A stretch of DNA of 17,752 bases. It comes from an uncultured Eubacteriales bacterium. GTDB lineage: Bacteria; Bacillota; Clostridia; Oscillospirales; Acutalibacteraceae. Made by a program: the position numbers and the translations under genes. Location: NCBI GenBank assembly GCA_934445015.1, contig CAKSDJ010000032.1, forward strand, positions 1-17,752, given 5' to 3'. Of the stretch, positions 7,989 to 15,469 are shown piece by piece; position 1 is the first letter of the stretch, and every line of letters starts with the position of its first letter. A model generated the notes under the pieces. That model was not told the origin of the DNA and made no database searches. It saw nothing but the letters and a program-made list of their open reading frames with translations.

Positions 7989-8885
7989 TTACTGATTTTT
8001 CATAAAATCCATAAGATATTTTCTGATTTCTTTTTCTTTGGGTTTGTTTTCAAGATAGCCTCTTGCAAGGCTTACAAGGTAATTATTGCTATTTCCTTTG
8101 GCAGAATCACTCAAAAACTTTTTAACGGTTTCTATATTCTCTTCTGTCCTTTTTGCAAAATCATGTATTATCATATATTCGGCTGCAAAGAGATCACGGT
8201 ATTTGCCTACCGTATTATGCCATTTTTCAATATCCGGCGGCAGGTCCTTCTCGGCGTCCGGATCAAGCCCCTGAAATTCAAGAAAACATTTTGCAATATA
8301 ATAATGGCCTCTCGGTGTCGGATGAACCCGGTCGGGGTTATAAAGCGTCTCGGTCTGCATAGCACATGTTATATATGAGTTATAATCGCAAAGCGGATAT
8401 CCGTTTTCTTTTGCATAGTTCTTTATATAATCGGCATATCCGAGCATGAGCGCCGAACCGCCCCTCAGCGGTGGTTCGGCGCTATTAATGTATTCGGCGT
8501 ATGGGGTAGGGGTGCAAAGCGTCAGTCCGGCATTGATTTTTCTGACTTTTTTGCAAAATTCGTCAAGGTTGATTTTATAATTGTCAAATGCGCGTTTAAG
8601 TCTGTCATACTTACTGCCTGAATCTTCGTTTAAAACATTGCGGTCCGAATCGTTAATACCTATCATAAGCACAATGTGTGTCGGCTTGTATGCGGCGGTA
8701 TCGGCATTAAATGTGTTCAGCGCAGAGGTGAGCGACCCACCGGAAATACCGCAGTTATAAAATTCAACACTAAGTTCGGGAAAATGCTCACGGTAAAAGG
8801 CGGCAATGTGTGCCACATAGCGGTTGTTGTGAGTTATGCTGTCACCAACAAAACATACGCGAGATCCTCTTGAAAAAGTATTCAT
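7989..8885 (-). CDS. SGNH/GDSL-family hydrolase with helical C-terminal extension
   Basis: Probable esterase or acylhydrolase, 298 residues. The four SGNH blocks are present: GDSIT with nucleophile Ser16; NCGISGGS with Gly near 46-50; GINDS with Asn78; and DRVHPT with the Asp185/His188 pair. There is no signal peptide or membrane helix, so it should act in the cytoplasm. The SGNH domain ends near 205. A charged helical tail of about 90 residues follows, which is longer than the minimal family. I choose the ATG at 8885, eight bases after AGAGGTG. The frame is open for eleven more codons to 8918, but that stretch contains the ribosome binding site and the -10 box. The substrate is unknown. It is a single-gene unit with its own promoter, converging on the ZIP gene. 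An 11-bp perfect inverted repeat lies in the coding region. Confidence 0.88.
   Translation of the reverse strand: MNTFSRGSRVCFVGDSITHNNRYVAHIAAFYREHFPELSVEFYNCGISGGSLTSALNTFNADTAAYKPTHIVLMIGINDSDRNVLNEDSGSKYDRLKRAFDNYKINLDEFCKKVRKINAGLTLCTPTPYAEYINSAEPPLRGGSALMLGYADYIKNYAKENGYPLCDYNSYITCAMQTETLYNPDRVHPTPRGHYYIAKCFLEFQGLDPDAEKDLPPDIEKWHNTVGKYRDLFAAEYMIIHDFAKRTEENIETVKKFLSDSAKGNSNNYLVSLARGYLENKPKEKEIRKYLMDFMKNQ
8449..8483. repeat. Perfect inverted repeat inside the SGNH hydrolase gene
   Basis: AGCGCCGAACC (8449-8459) and GGTTCGGCGCT (8473-8483) are exact reverse complements separated by 13 bases. The inner bases (ACCGC/GCGGT) allow an alternative extension. The repeat encodes part of a near-symmetrical loop (residues about 135-146, SAEPPLRGGSAL) between the third and last SGNH blocks. 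It is much more GC-rich than the surrounding DNA. Confidence 0.8.
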
Positions 8886-8908
8886 AAAAATTGCACCTCT
8901 TTTCGGGT

Positions 8909-8937
8909 ATTTTAACACAGCCGTTTTTGAAAGTAAA
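8909..8937 (-). promoter_or_regulatory. Promoter of the SGNH hydrolase gene
   Basis: TTTACT (8937-8932) and TAAAAT (8914-8909) on the minus strand are 17 bp apart, with TG one base before the -10. The start would fall about 20 nt before the ATG at 8885, giving a short leader that still contains the ribosome binding site. Confidence 0.6.
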
Positions 8938-8962
8938 GTCTTTTATCGATTTAAAAGACATC

Positions 8963-8992
8963 TTGAAATATACACTGTTTTGGGTGTATAAT
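8963..8992 (+). promoter_or_regulatory. Sigma-A-type promoter of uvrB
   Basis: TTGAAA (8963-8968) and a perfect TATAAT (8987-8992) are spaced by 18 bp. The transcript would have a leader of about 68 nt before the ATG at 9067. The spacer holds a perfect inverted repeat. Confidence 0.7.
8969..8990. promoter_or_regulatory. Candidate operator: perfect 7+8+7 inverted repeat in the uvrB promoter
   Basis: TATACAC (8969-8975) and GTGTATA (8984-8990) are exact reverse complements separated by TGTTTTGG. The dyad fills the spacer and overlaps four bases of the -10 box, so a bound dimeric repressor would block RNA polymerase. It does not match the GAAC-N4-GTTC LexA pattern of Firmicutes. The protein that might bind is unknown. 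Confidence 0.45.
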
Positions 8993-9066
8993 TTAACGGT
9001 ACATATCTTTAAAATTTTTAAGGCAATAATAGACTTATAAATTGACTTGTTATGAGGATTGAAAAA

Positions 9067-11025
9067 ATGACCGATAAATTTATTTTACATTCAAAATACA
9101 AACCCACCGGTGATCAGCCCGAGGCAATTGAAAAACTGACCGAGGGTGTTAAAAATGGGTTAAAAGAGCAGACTTTGCTGGGCGTTACGGGTTCTGGCAA
9201 GACCTTTACAATGGCAAACATTATTGCAAATGTCAATAAGCCTACGTTGGTGCTCGCACACAATAAAACACTTGCCGCACAGCTGTGCTCGGAGTTCCGC
9301 GAATTTTTCCCCGAAAACGCGGTTGAATATTTTGTTTCATATTACGACTATTATCAGCCTGAGGCATATATACCCGGCACCGATACCTATATTGAAAAAG
9401 ACAGCGCCATAAACGATGAAATAGACAAATTGCGTCACAGTGCCACCTGTGCGCTTTCTGAAAGGCGCGACGTAATAATTGTGGCTTCGGTTTCGTGTAT
9501 TTATTCGCTCGGTAACCCGATAGATTACCGCAATATGGTGATATCACTGCGTACCGGAATGCAAAAAAGCCGTGATGAACTGATACGCAAACTGGTTGAT
9601 CTGCAATATGAGCGAAATGATATTAACTTTGTGCGGAACAAGTTTCGTGTACGCGGAGATACGGTTGAGATTTATCCGGCATACGCATACGGCGAGGCAC
9701 TCAGGGTAGAATTTTTCGGTGATGAAATCGACCGCATAAGTGAGATAAACACCGTTACCGGCGAGGTAAAACAGTTTTTGTCGCATACGGCAATTTACCC
9801 CGCGTCGCATTATATTGTGCCGCAGGACAAACTTGAGGATGCGCTTAAAGATCTAAAGGATGAGATGGAGGAGCGCGTAAAGTTTTTTACCGAAAACGGC
9901 AAACTTATCGAAGCTCAAAGAATTCGCCAACGCACCGAATACGACATTGAAATGCTGCGTGAAATCGGCGTTTGCAAAGGAATTGAAAACTACTCGCGCG
10001 TTCTTTCACGCAGAAAACCGGGCAGCACGCCGTCAACCTTGCTTGACTATTTTCCCGATGATTTTTTGCTGTTTGTTGACGAATCGCACGTAACGTTGCC
10101 ACAGGTCCGCGGTATGTACGGCGGCGACCGCGGCAGAAAAGATAACCTTATAGAATACGGTTTCAGACTGCCCTCTGCTTATGATAACAGACCGCTCAAT
10201 TTTGAGGAATTTTATTCGCATATAAATCAGGCAATATATGTTTCGGCAACGCCTGCCGATTTTGAAAAACAACATTCTGACCGAATAGTGGAACAGGTAA
10301 TACGCCCGACCGGACTTTTAGACCCTTGTGTTACCGTAAAACCAAGCGAAGGTCAGATAGATGATATTGTGTCCGAAATAAATATCCGTACCGCAAAAAA
10401 TGAGCGTGTGCTTATAACAACGCTTACAAAAAAGATGGCAGAGGACCTTACCGAGTACCTTGAAAATCTTGACATAAAGGTGCGGTATATGCACTACGAT
10501 ATTGACACAATTGAGCGTATGGAAATCATACGCGATTTGCGGCTCGGCAAATTTGACGTTCTTGTGGGCATAAACCTTTTGCGTGAGGGCCTTGACATAC
10601 CCGAGGTGTCTTTGGTGGCAATACTTGACGCCGACAAAGAGGGATTTTTGCGCAGCGAAACTTCGCTTGTACAAACAATAGGACGAGCCGCCCGAAACGC
10701 AGACGGCGAGGTTATAATGTATGCCGACAGCGTTACGCGCTCAATGGAAAACGCTATCCGTGAGACCGAGCGCCGCCGTGCTATTCAGCAGGCTTATAAC
10801 AAGGCGCACGGAATAGTTCCGAAAACCATTGTAAAAGATGTGCGTGATATAATTGAAATAGGCACAAAAACCGATACCGAAACTGCAGGACGCAAACTCT
10901 CGCGTCCTGAAAAAGAGGCACTTATAAAACGGCTCACAAATGAGATGCGTCAGGCGGCCAAAATACTTGAATTTGAACACGCCGCATATCTGCGTGATAA
11001 AATAGAAAAATTAAGAAAACAATAA
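9067..11025 (+). CDS. uvrB: Excinuclease ABC subunit B
   Basis: DNA helicase-like subunit of nucleotide excision repair. UvrA loads it onto damaged DNA, where it verifies the lesion and recruits UvrC. 652 residues, normal length. Walker A GVTGSGKT is at 39-46. The damage-probing beta-hairpin begins at YYDYYQPEAYIP (92-103). The DExH-type box is DESH at 338-341, followed by the conserved VTLPQVRGMYGGDR. Helicase motif VI is represented by QTIGRAARN. The C-terminal UVR (UvrC-binding) motif is about 616-652, ending LRDKIEKLRK. I start at the ATG at 9067, eight bases after GAGGA. An in-frame ATG at 9052 lies upstream of that site and has no ribosome binding site of its own. uvrA follows after 82 nt with a further promoter and no terminator. 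uvrC is not in the window. Confidence 0.98.
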   Translation: MTDKFILHSKYKPTGDQPEAIEKLTEGVKNGLKEQTLLGVTGSGKTFTMANIIANVNKPTLVLAHNKTLAAQLCSEFREFFPENAVEYFVSYYDYYQPEAYIPGTDTYIEKDSAINDEIDKLRHSATCALSERRDVIIVASVSCIYSLGNPIDYRNMVISLRTGMQKSRDELIRKLVDLQYERNDINFVRNKFRVRGDTVEIYPAYAYGEALRVEFFGDEIDRISEINTVTGEVKQFLSHTAIYPASHYIVPQDKLEDALKDLKDEMEERVKFFTENGKLIEAQRIRQRTEYDIEMLREIGVCKGIENYSRVLSRRKPGSTPSTLLDYFPDDFLLFVDESHVTLPQVRGMYGGDRGRKDNLIEYGFRLPSAYDNRPLNFEEFYSHINQAIYVSATPADFEKQHSDRIVEQVIRPTGLLDPCVTVKPSEGQIDDIVSEINIRTAKNERVLITTLTKKMAEDLTEYLENLDIKVRYMHYDIDTIERMEIIRDLRLGKFDVLVGINLLREGLDIPEVSLVAILDADKEGFLRSETSLVQTIGRAARNADGEVIMYADSVTRSMENAIRETERRRAIQQAYNKAHGIVPKTIVKDVRDIIEIGTKTDTETAGRKLSRPEKEALIKRLTNEMRQAAKILEFEHAAYLRDKIEKLRKQ

Positions 11026-11046
11026 TAAAAGACTTCAATTTAAGTA

Positions 11047-11075
11047 TTTACTTTAAAAAATAAATGTCGTATAAT
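11047..11075 (+). promoter_or_regulatory. Promoter of uvrA
   Basis: TTTACT (11047-11052) and a perfect TATAAT (11070-11075) are separated by 17 bp. Transcription would start near 11082, about 26 nt before the TTG start codon. uvrA may also be read from the uvrB promoter. Confidence 0.65.
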
Positions 11076-11080
11076 GTAAA

Positions 11081-11094
11081 AAAACAAATGTTCT
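11081..11094. promoter_or_regulatory. Candidate LexA (SOS) box at the uvrA transcription start
   Basis: AAAACAAATGTTCT matches 11 of 14 positions of the Firmicutes LexA consensus CGAACRNRYGTTCG. The right half-site GTTC and the whole RNRY centre fit, and the left half reads AAAC in place of GAAC. It lies directly after the -10 box and overlaps the predicted start point, a position suited to repression. The poly-A context makes the left half weak evidence. Confidence 0.4.
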
Positions 11095-11107
11095 TGGAGG
11101 AAAAATC

Positions 11108-13945
11108 TTGTCTAACGATAAAATTGTAATACGCGGAGCAAAAGAGAATAACCTTAAAAATATGAACGTCAGTATACCGCGCGACAAACTTGTTGTATTT
11201 ACCGGTCTATCCGGCAGCGGAAAATCCTCGCTTGCATTTGATACGATTTATGCCGAGGGCCAGCGCAGATATGTTGAGTCACTTTCAAGTTATGCGCGTC
11301 AGTTTTTGGGGCAAATGGAAAAACCTAACGTTGAAAGCATTGACGGCCTTTCGCCGGCTATATCAATAGACCAAAAAACTACATCTAAAAATCCGCGTTC
11401 CACAGTAGGCACCGTTACCGAAATTTACGATTATCTGCGTCTGCTTTATGCAAGGGTGGGCATTCCGCACTGCCCTGTTTGCCACAAAGAGATTACCCAA
11501 CAGTCAACCGACCAGATCGTAGATACGATTATGGATCTTGATGACGGCAGCAAAATACAGATACTTTCACCGATTGTAAGAAATCGAAAGGGTGAACACG
11601 TAAAAGAGCTTGACAGGGTTCGCAAGTCGGGTTATGTCCGTGTACGGATCGACGGCAATATTTATGATCTATCGGAAGAAATAAAACTTGAAAAAAACAA
11701 AAAACATATCATAGAGGTTGTTGTTGATCGGCTTGTTATTAAGCCCGAAATAAGATCACGCCTTGCCGACAGTGTTGAAACCGCATTGTCGTTATCGGGC
11801 GGTCTTGTTGCCGCCGACGTTGTAGGTCAAAATGAACTGCAGTTTTCGCAAAGTTATGCCTGTGATGAACACGGCATAAGCATACCCGAACTTACGCCGA
11901 CAATGTTTTCATTTAATAACCCTATGGGTGCCTGCCCTACATGTACGGGGCTCGGTATGTTTATGAAAATTGATCCGCGGCTTATTATAAGCGATGAAAA
12001 TCTGTCGCTTATCGAAGGCTGCATCAAAGCGGCAGGCTGGGGTGTTAACTCGTGGTTTAACCCCGATGCAGGCGCAATTGCCACAATGTATTATGAGGGT
12101 ATTGCGCGCAAATACGGTTTTGATATTAAAACCCCGTGGAAAGACCTGTCGGATACGGTCAAAAACGTTGTTCTTTACGGAACGGGCGATGAAAAATTAG
12201 AACTTCACCGTAACACCGATTTCGGAAGCGGAGTTTATTATGCGGCTTTTGAGGGCGTTATAAACAATTTGCAGCGCCGTTATGAAAACACAAAAAGCGA
12301 TTATGCGCGCGCCGAGTATGAAAGTTATATGACCGAAAGTCCCTGCCCTGTCTGTAAGGGCGCAAGGCTGAAATCCGAGTATCTTGCGGTAACTGTAGGC
12401 GGCAAAAACATTAAAGAACTTTGCGATATGTCCGTAGGTGACGCAATTGAATTTTTAAACGGCGTAGAACTTAACAAAACACAGCAGATGATCGCCGCTC
12501 CCATTTTAAAAGAGATAAAAGAAAGACTTAATTTTTTATCAAGCGTAGGTCTTGATTATTTGTCAATGTCGCGTTCTTCAAGTACGCTTTCGGGCGGAGA
12601 GAGTCAGCGTATACGCCTTGCAACGCAAATAGGCTCATCGCTTATGGGCGTGCTTTATGTGCTTGACGAGCCGAGCATCGGACTTCACCAGCGCGATAAC
12701 GAACGGTTACTTGCGACACTTAGGCACCTGCGCGACCTCGGAAATACGCTTATAGTAGTCGAACACGATGAAGACACCATACGCGAAGCGGATTATGTAG
12801 TGGATATAGGTCCGGGTGCGGGTATTCACGGCGGCAACCTTGTTTTTGCCGGCACTCCGCATGAACTGCTTGCTTGCAAAGAGTCTGTAACTGCAGACTA
12901 CCTTTCGGGCAGAAAGCAAATTCCGGTGCCTAAGTCACGCCGAAAGGGTAACGGAAATTATCTTACGGTAAAGGGCGCCGCAGAAAATAATCTGAAAAAC
13001 ATAAACGTTAAAATACCGCTTGGCGAATTTGTTTGCGTTACCGGTGTTTCGGGCAGCGGAAAATCCTCGCTTGTGAACGATATTATTTATAAATCGCTTG
13101 CCAACAAACTTAACCGCGCAAAACTTATTGCCGGCAAGTATGATAAAATTGAGGGTGTTGAATATCTCGACAAGGTTATAAACATTGACCAGTCGCCGAT
13201 AGGGCGCACACCGCGAAGCAACCCTGCAACTTATACGGGCGTTTTTACAGATATACGCGATCTTTACGCCAACACCAAAGACGCCAAGGCAAAGGGATAT
13301 ACCGCAGGCAGATTTTCATTTAATGTCAAGGGCGGCAGATGTGAAGCCTGCTGCGGCGATGGCATAAAAAAGATAGAAATGCACTTTTTGCCCGATATAT
13401 ATGTTCCGTGCGAGGTATGCGGCGGCACGCGCTATAACAAAGAGACCCTGAGTGTATGTTACAAGGATAAAAATATATACGACGTTCTTGAAATGACTGT
13501 TGAAGAAGCGATGAACTTTTTTGAAAGCCATCCCAGAATTTACCGTAAATTGAAAACTCTGTTTGACGTGGGGCTCGGATATATAAAGGTAGGTCAGAGC
13601 GCAACTACGCTTTCGGGCGGCGAGGCTCAGCGCGTTAAACTTGCAACCGAACTTTCAAAAAAATCCACGGGCAAAACCATTTATATACTTGATGAGCCAA
13701 CAACAGGTCTGCATACCGCCGACGTTCATCGGCTTATTGATATTTTGCAGCGCCTTGTTGATGCCGGTAACACCGTTCTTGTAATAGAGCACAATCTTGA
13801 CGTTATCAAAGTTGCTGATCATATAATCGATTTGGGACCCGAGGGCGGAAATAACGGCGGCACAATAGTTGTTCAGGGTACTCCCGAAAAAACGGTGAAA
13901 TGTGAAAAATCATATACCGGTCAATTTCTTAAAAAGTTACTGTAA
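11108..13945 (+). CDS. uvrA: Excinuclease ABC subunit A
   Basis: Twin ABC ATPase that scans DNA, recognises damage and hands it to UvrB. 945 residues, full length. The first ATPase has Walker A GLSGSGKS (33-40) and signature LSGGESQRI (from 494). The second has Walker A GVSGSGKS (646-653) and signature LSGGEAQRV (from 835). The C-terminal zinc module is canonical: Cys745-x2-Cys748, 19 residues, Cys768-x2-Cys771. The first zinc module is Cys252-x2-His255 paired with Cys276-x2-Cys279, so one Cys is replaced by His. The start is TTG at 11108, seven bases after GGAGG. No terminator is visible in the 69 nt before the next gene, so transcription may continue into the DUF5685, J-domain and membrane-protein genes. 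Confidence 0.98.
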   Translation: MSNDKIVIRGAKENNLKNMNVSIPRDKLVVFTGLSGSGKSSLAFDTIYAEGQRRYVESLSSYARQFLGQMEKPNVESIDGLSPAISIDQKTTSKNPRSTVGTVTEIYDYLRLLYARVGIPHCPVCHKEITQQSTDQIVDTIMDLDDGSKIQILSPIVRNRKGEHVKELDRVRKSGYVRVRIDGNIYDLSEEIKLEKNKKHIIEVVVDRLVIKPEIRSRLADSVETALSLSGGLVAADVVGQNELQFSQSYACDEHGISIPELTPTMFSFNNPMGACPTCTGLGMFMKIDPRLIISDENLSLIEGCIKAAGWGVNSWFNPDAGAIATMYYEGIARKYGFDIKTPWKDLSDTVKNVVLYGTGDEKLELHRNTDFGSGVYYAAFEGVINNLQRRYENTKSDYARAEYESYMTESPCPVCKGARLKSEYLAVTVGGKNIKELCDMSVGDAIEFLNGVELNKTQQMIAAPILKEIKERLNFLSSVGLDYLSMSRSSSTLSGGESQRIRLATQIGSSLMGVLYVLDEPSIGLHQRDNERLLATLRHLRDLGNTLIVVEHDEDTIREADYVVDIGPGAGIHGGNLVFAGTPHELLACKESVTADYLSGRKQIPVPKSRRKGNGNYLTVKGAAENNLKNINVKIPLGEFVCVTGVSGSGKSSLVNDIIYKSLANKLNRAKLIAGKYDKIEGVEYLDKVINIDQSPIGRTPRSNPATYTGVFTDIRDLYANTKDAKAKGYTAGRFSFNVKGGRCEACCGDGIKKIEMHFLPDIYVPCEVCGGTRYNKETLSVCYKDKNIYDVLEMTVEEAMNFFESHPRIYRKLKTLFDVGLGYIKVGQSATTLSGGEAQRVKLATELSKKSTGKTIYILDEPTTGLHTADVHRLIDILQRLVDAGNTVLVIEHNLDVIKVADHIIDLGPEGGNNGGTIVVQGTPEKTVKCEKSYTGQFLKKLL

Positions 13946-14014
13946 TAATTATTTACACATTATTCACCAAATAGTTTACTTTTGCGTTTATTATGTAATC
14001 ATGGAGTGAGGACT

Positions 14015-14854
14015 TTGTTTGGTTATGTAAGGGCATGCAAGCCCGAACTCAAAATAAAAGAGTATGAAATTTACAAGGCGGTCTACTGTTCGCTTTGTAA
14101 AAAACTCGGCAAAAGTTACGGCGTGCTTTCACGCTTTACTTTAAGTTACGATTTTACTTTTTTGGCGCTTCTTAATATGTCTATGGCAGACGGTTACGAC
14201 GGTTTTGTGCAAAAACGTTGCGCTTTTAATCCTCTTAAAAAATGCAATTACTGTAAAGATGACGCTGCGCTTCAAATGCCTGCGGCTGCCGCTATGATAA
14301 TGCTGTATTACAAAATACTCGACAACATAGCGGATGAAAAGGGTATTAAAAAAATCGGATACTGTTTTTTAAAGCCTGTTTTTAAAAGAGCACACAAAAA
14401 GGCGGCACGGCAGTTTCCGCAAATTGAGACGGCGGTTGCTGATTATATTTCTGGCCAGTCCGCTGTTGAAAAAAGCAATTCAGACTCAATTGACCTGGCA
14501 GCCGACCCTACCGCAAAAGTTATGTCCGAAATACTTATGCTGTGCAGCACCGATGAGCGGCAAAAAAGGGTTTTATCACGGCTGGGGTATTGTTTGGGCA
14601 GGTATATTTATTTGTTGGATGCAGCCTGCGACCTGCCGCAGGATATTAAAACCGGCAATTATAACGCGCTTAAAAGTAATGTTTCGGGCGATGCAAAACA
14701 ATATGCCAAAGAGCGAATTACTCCAAACCTTTATTTTTGTATAAATGAGGCAGCAAAGGCGTTTGAGTTGCTTGAACTTAAAAAATATAAACACATATTG
14801 GGCAATATTATTTATTTAGGACTGGAATCTACTTTTACAAAGGAGTTAAGTTAA
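14015..14854 (+). CDS. DUF5685-type protein of unknown function
   Basis: 279 residues beginning MFGYVRACKPELKIKEYE, the opening I associate with the DUF5685 family of Firmicutes and Actinobacteria, whose function is not known. I see paired cysteines at YCSLC (25/28) and, after Cys69, CNYC (77/80), which could bind a metal or form disulfides. There are two Asp-rich helices, ILDNIADE (101-108) and LLDAACDLPQDIKTGNYNAL (200-219). The rest looks helical, with no signal peptide. The second Asp-rich motif resembles the second DxxxD motif of squalene/phytoene synthase-fold enzymes, which is only an inference. I start at the TTG at 14015, which follows GGAGTGAGG. The frame stays open upstream to a TTG at 13982 with no ribosome binding site. 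The gene lies five nt before the J-domain gene. Translation is probably coupled, so the products may act together. Confidence 0.8.
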   Translation: MFGYVRACKPELKIKEYEIYKAVYCSLCKKLGKSYGVLSRFTLSYDFTFLALLNMSMADGYDGFVQKRCAFNPLKKCNYCKDDAALQMPAAAAMIMLYYKILDNIADEKGIKKIGYCFLKPVFKRAHKKAARQFPQIETAVADYISGQSAVEKSNSDSIDLAADPTAKVMSEILMLCSTDERQKRVLSRLGYCLGRYIYLLDAACDLPQDIKTGNYNALKSNVSGDAKQYAKERITPNLYFCINEAAKAFELLELKKYKHILGNIIYLGLESTFTKELS

Positions 14855-14859
14855 TTAAA

Positions 14860-15468
14860 ATGAACGACCCTTATGCAGTATTAGGCGTATCTAAAAACGC
14901 CACAGATGATGAAATTAAAGACGCTTACCGTAAACTTGCACGCAAATATCACCCCGATAATTACACAGATAATCCGCTTTCTGACCTTGCAGGCGAAAAG
15001 ATGAAAGAAATTAACGAGGCTTACGATACAATAATAAATTTGCGCAGGTCGGGCTCGGCTAAAAGTTCATCTGACTACGGCGATGCTTACAGTCAGGCAA
15101 CAAATTTTCCCGAAGTGCGTTCGCTTATAAATCAAGGCAGACTTGAACAGGCACAGGAGATACTTGACGGCGTTCCTCCGCAAAGCCGTGACGCCGAGTG
15201 GTATTTTCTAAACGGAACCGTGCTTTACAGACGCGGTTGGTTTGATCAGGCGTATACAAGTTTTGCAACGGCAACGCGTATGAATCCGCAGAATCCGGAA
15301 TATCGCAATGCTATGAACAACGCTCAAAGACAAAGCGGTCAACAGTATAACCCATACCGTTCTTACGGTAGCGGCAGCGGCTGCAACGCCTGTGATGTTT
15401 GTAACGGACTTATCTGTGCCGACTGTTGCTGCGAGTGTATGGGCGGCGACCTTATACCTTGCTGCTAA
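14860..15468 (+). CDS. J-domain protein with TPR region and cysteine-rich tail
   Basis: 202 residues, cytosolic. It is not the main DnaJ chaperone, because the Gly/Phe region, the CxxCxGxG zinc repeats and the substrate domain are all missing. Residues 3-63 form a J domain with the Hsp70-contacting HPD at 31-33 (KYHPDNY), so it should stimulate a DnaK-type ATPase. A Ser-rich linker is followed by a TPR-like helical region, about 84-155 (SLINQGRLEQAQEIL, WYFLNGTVLYRRGWFDQA). The last 28 residues (175-202) hold ten cysteines: Cys at 175, 178, 181, 186, 189-191, 193, 201 and 202. That spacing suggests metal binding or a redox-sensitive tail. An AAAGGAG lies 14 nt before the ATG, a long spacing. 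The gene is sandwiched tightly between the DUF5685-type and membrane-protein genes, which suggests a shared process; the client is unknown. Confidence 0.9.
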   Translation: MNDPYAVLGVSKNATDDEIKDAYRKLARKYHPDNYTDNPLSDLAGEKMKEINEAYDTIINLRRSGSAKSSSDYGDAYSQATNFPEVRSLINQGRLEQAQEILDGVPPQSRDAEWYFLNGTVLYRRGWFDQAYTSFATATRMNPQNPEYRNAMNNAQRQSGQQYNPYRSYGSGSGCNACDVCNGLICADCCCECMGGDLIPCC

Positions 15469-15469
15469 T

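Noticed and set aside
8886..8918. Upstream extension of the SGNH hydrolase by eleven codons.
   Set aside because: The extra codons cover the AGAGGTG ribosome binding site and the -10 box, and homologous proteins begin shortly before the GDS motif.
9052..9066. An earlier uvrB start at ATG 9052.
   Set aside because: There is no Shine-Dalgarno sequence before it, while GAGGA sits at the right distance from the ATG at 9067.
13982..14014. An earlier TTG start for the DUF5685-type gene.
   Set aside because: The GGAGTGAGG ribosome binding site points to the TTG at 14015, and the family opening FGYVR begins right there.
15392..15469. A longer membrane-protein gene overlapping the J-domain gene.
   Set aside because: The extension is the J-domain gene's cysteine-rich tail read in another frame. 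The ATG at 15470, one nt after that gene's stop, fits translational coupling and starts just before the first helix.
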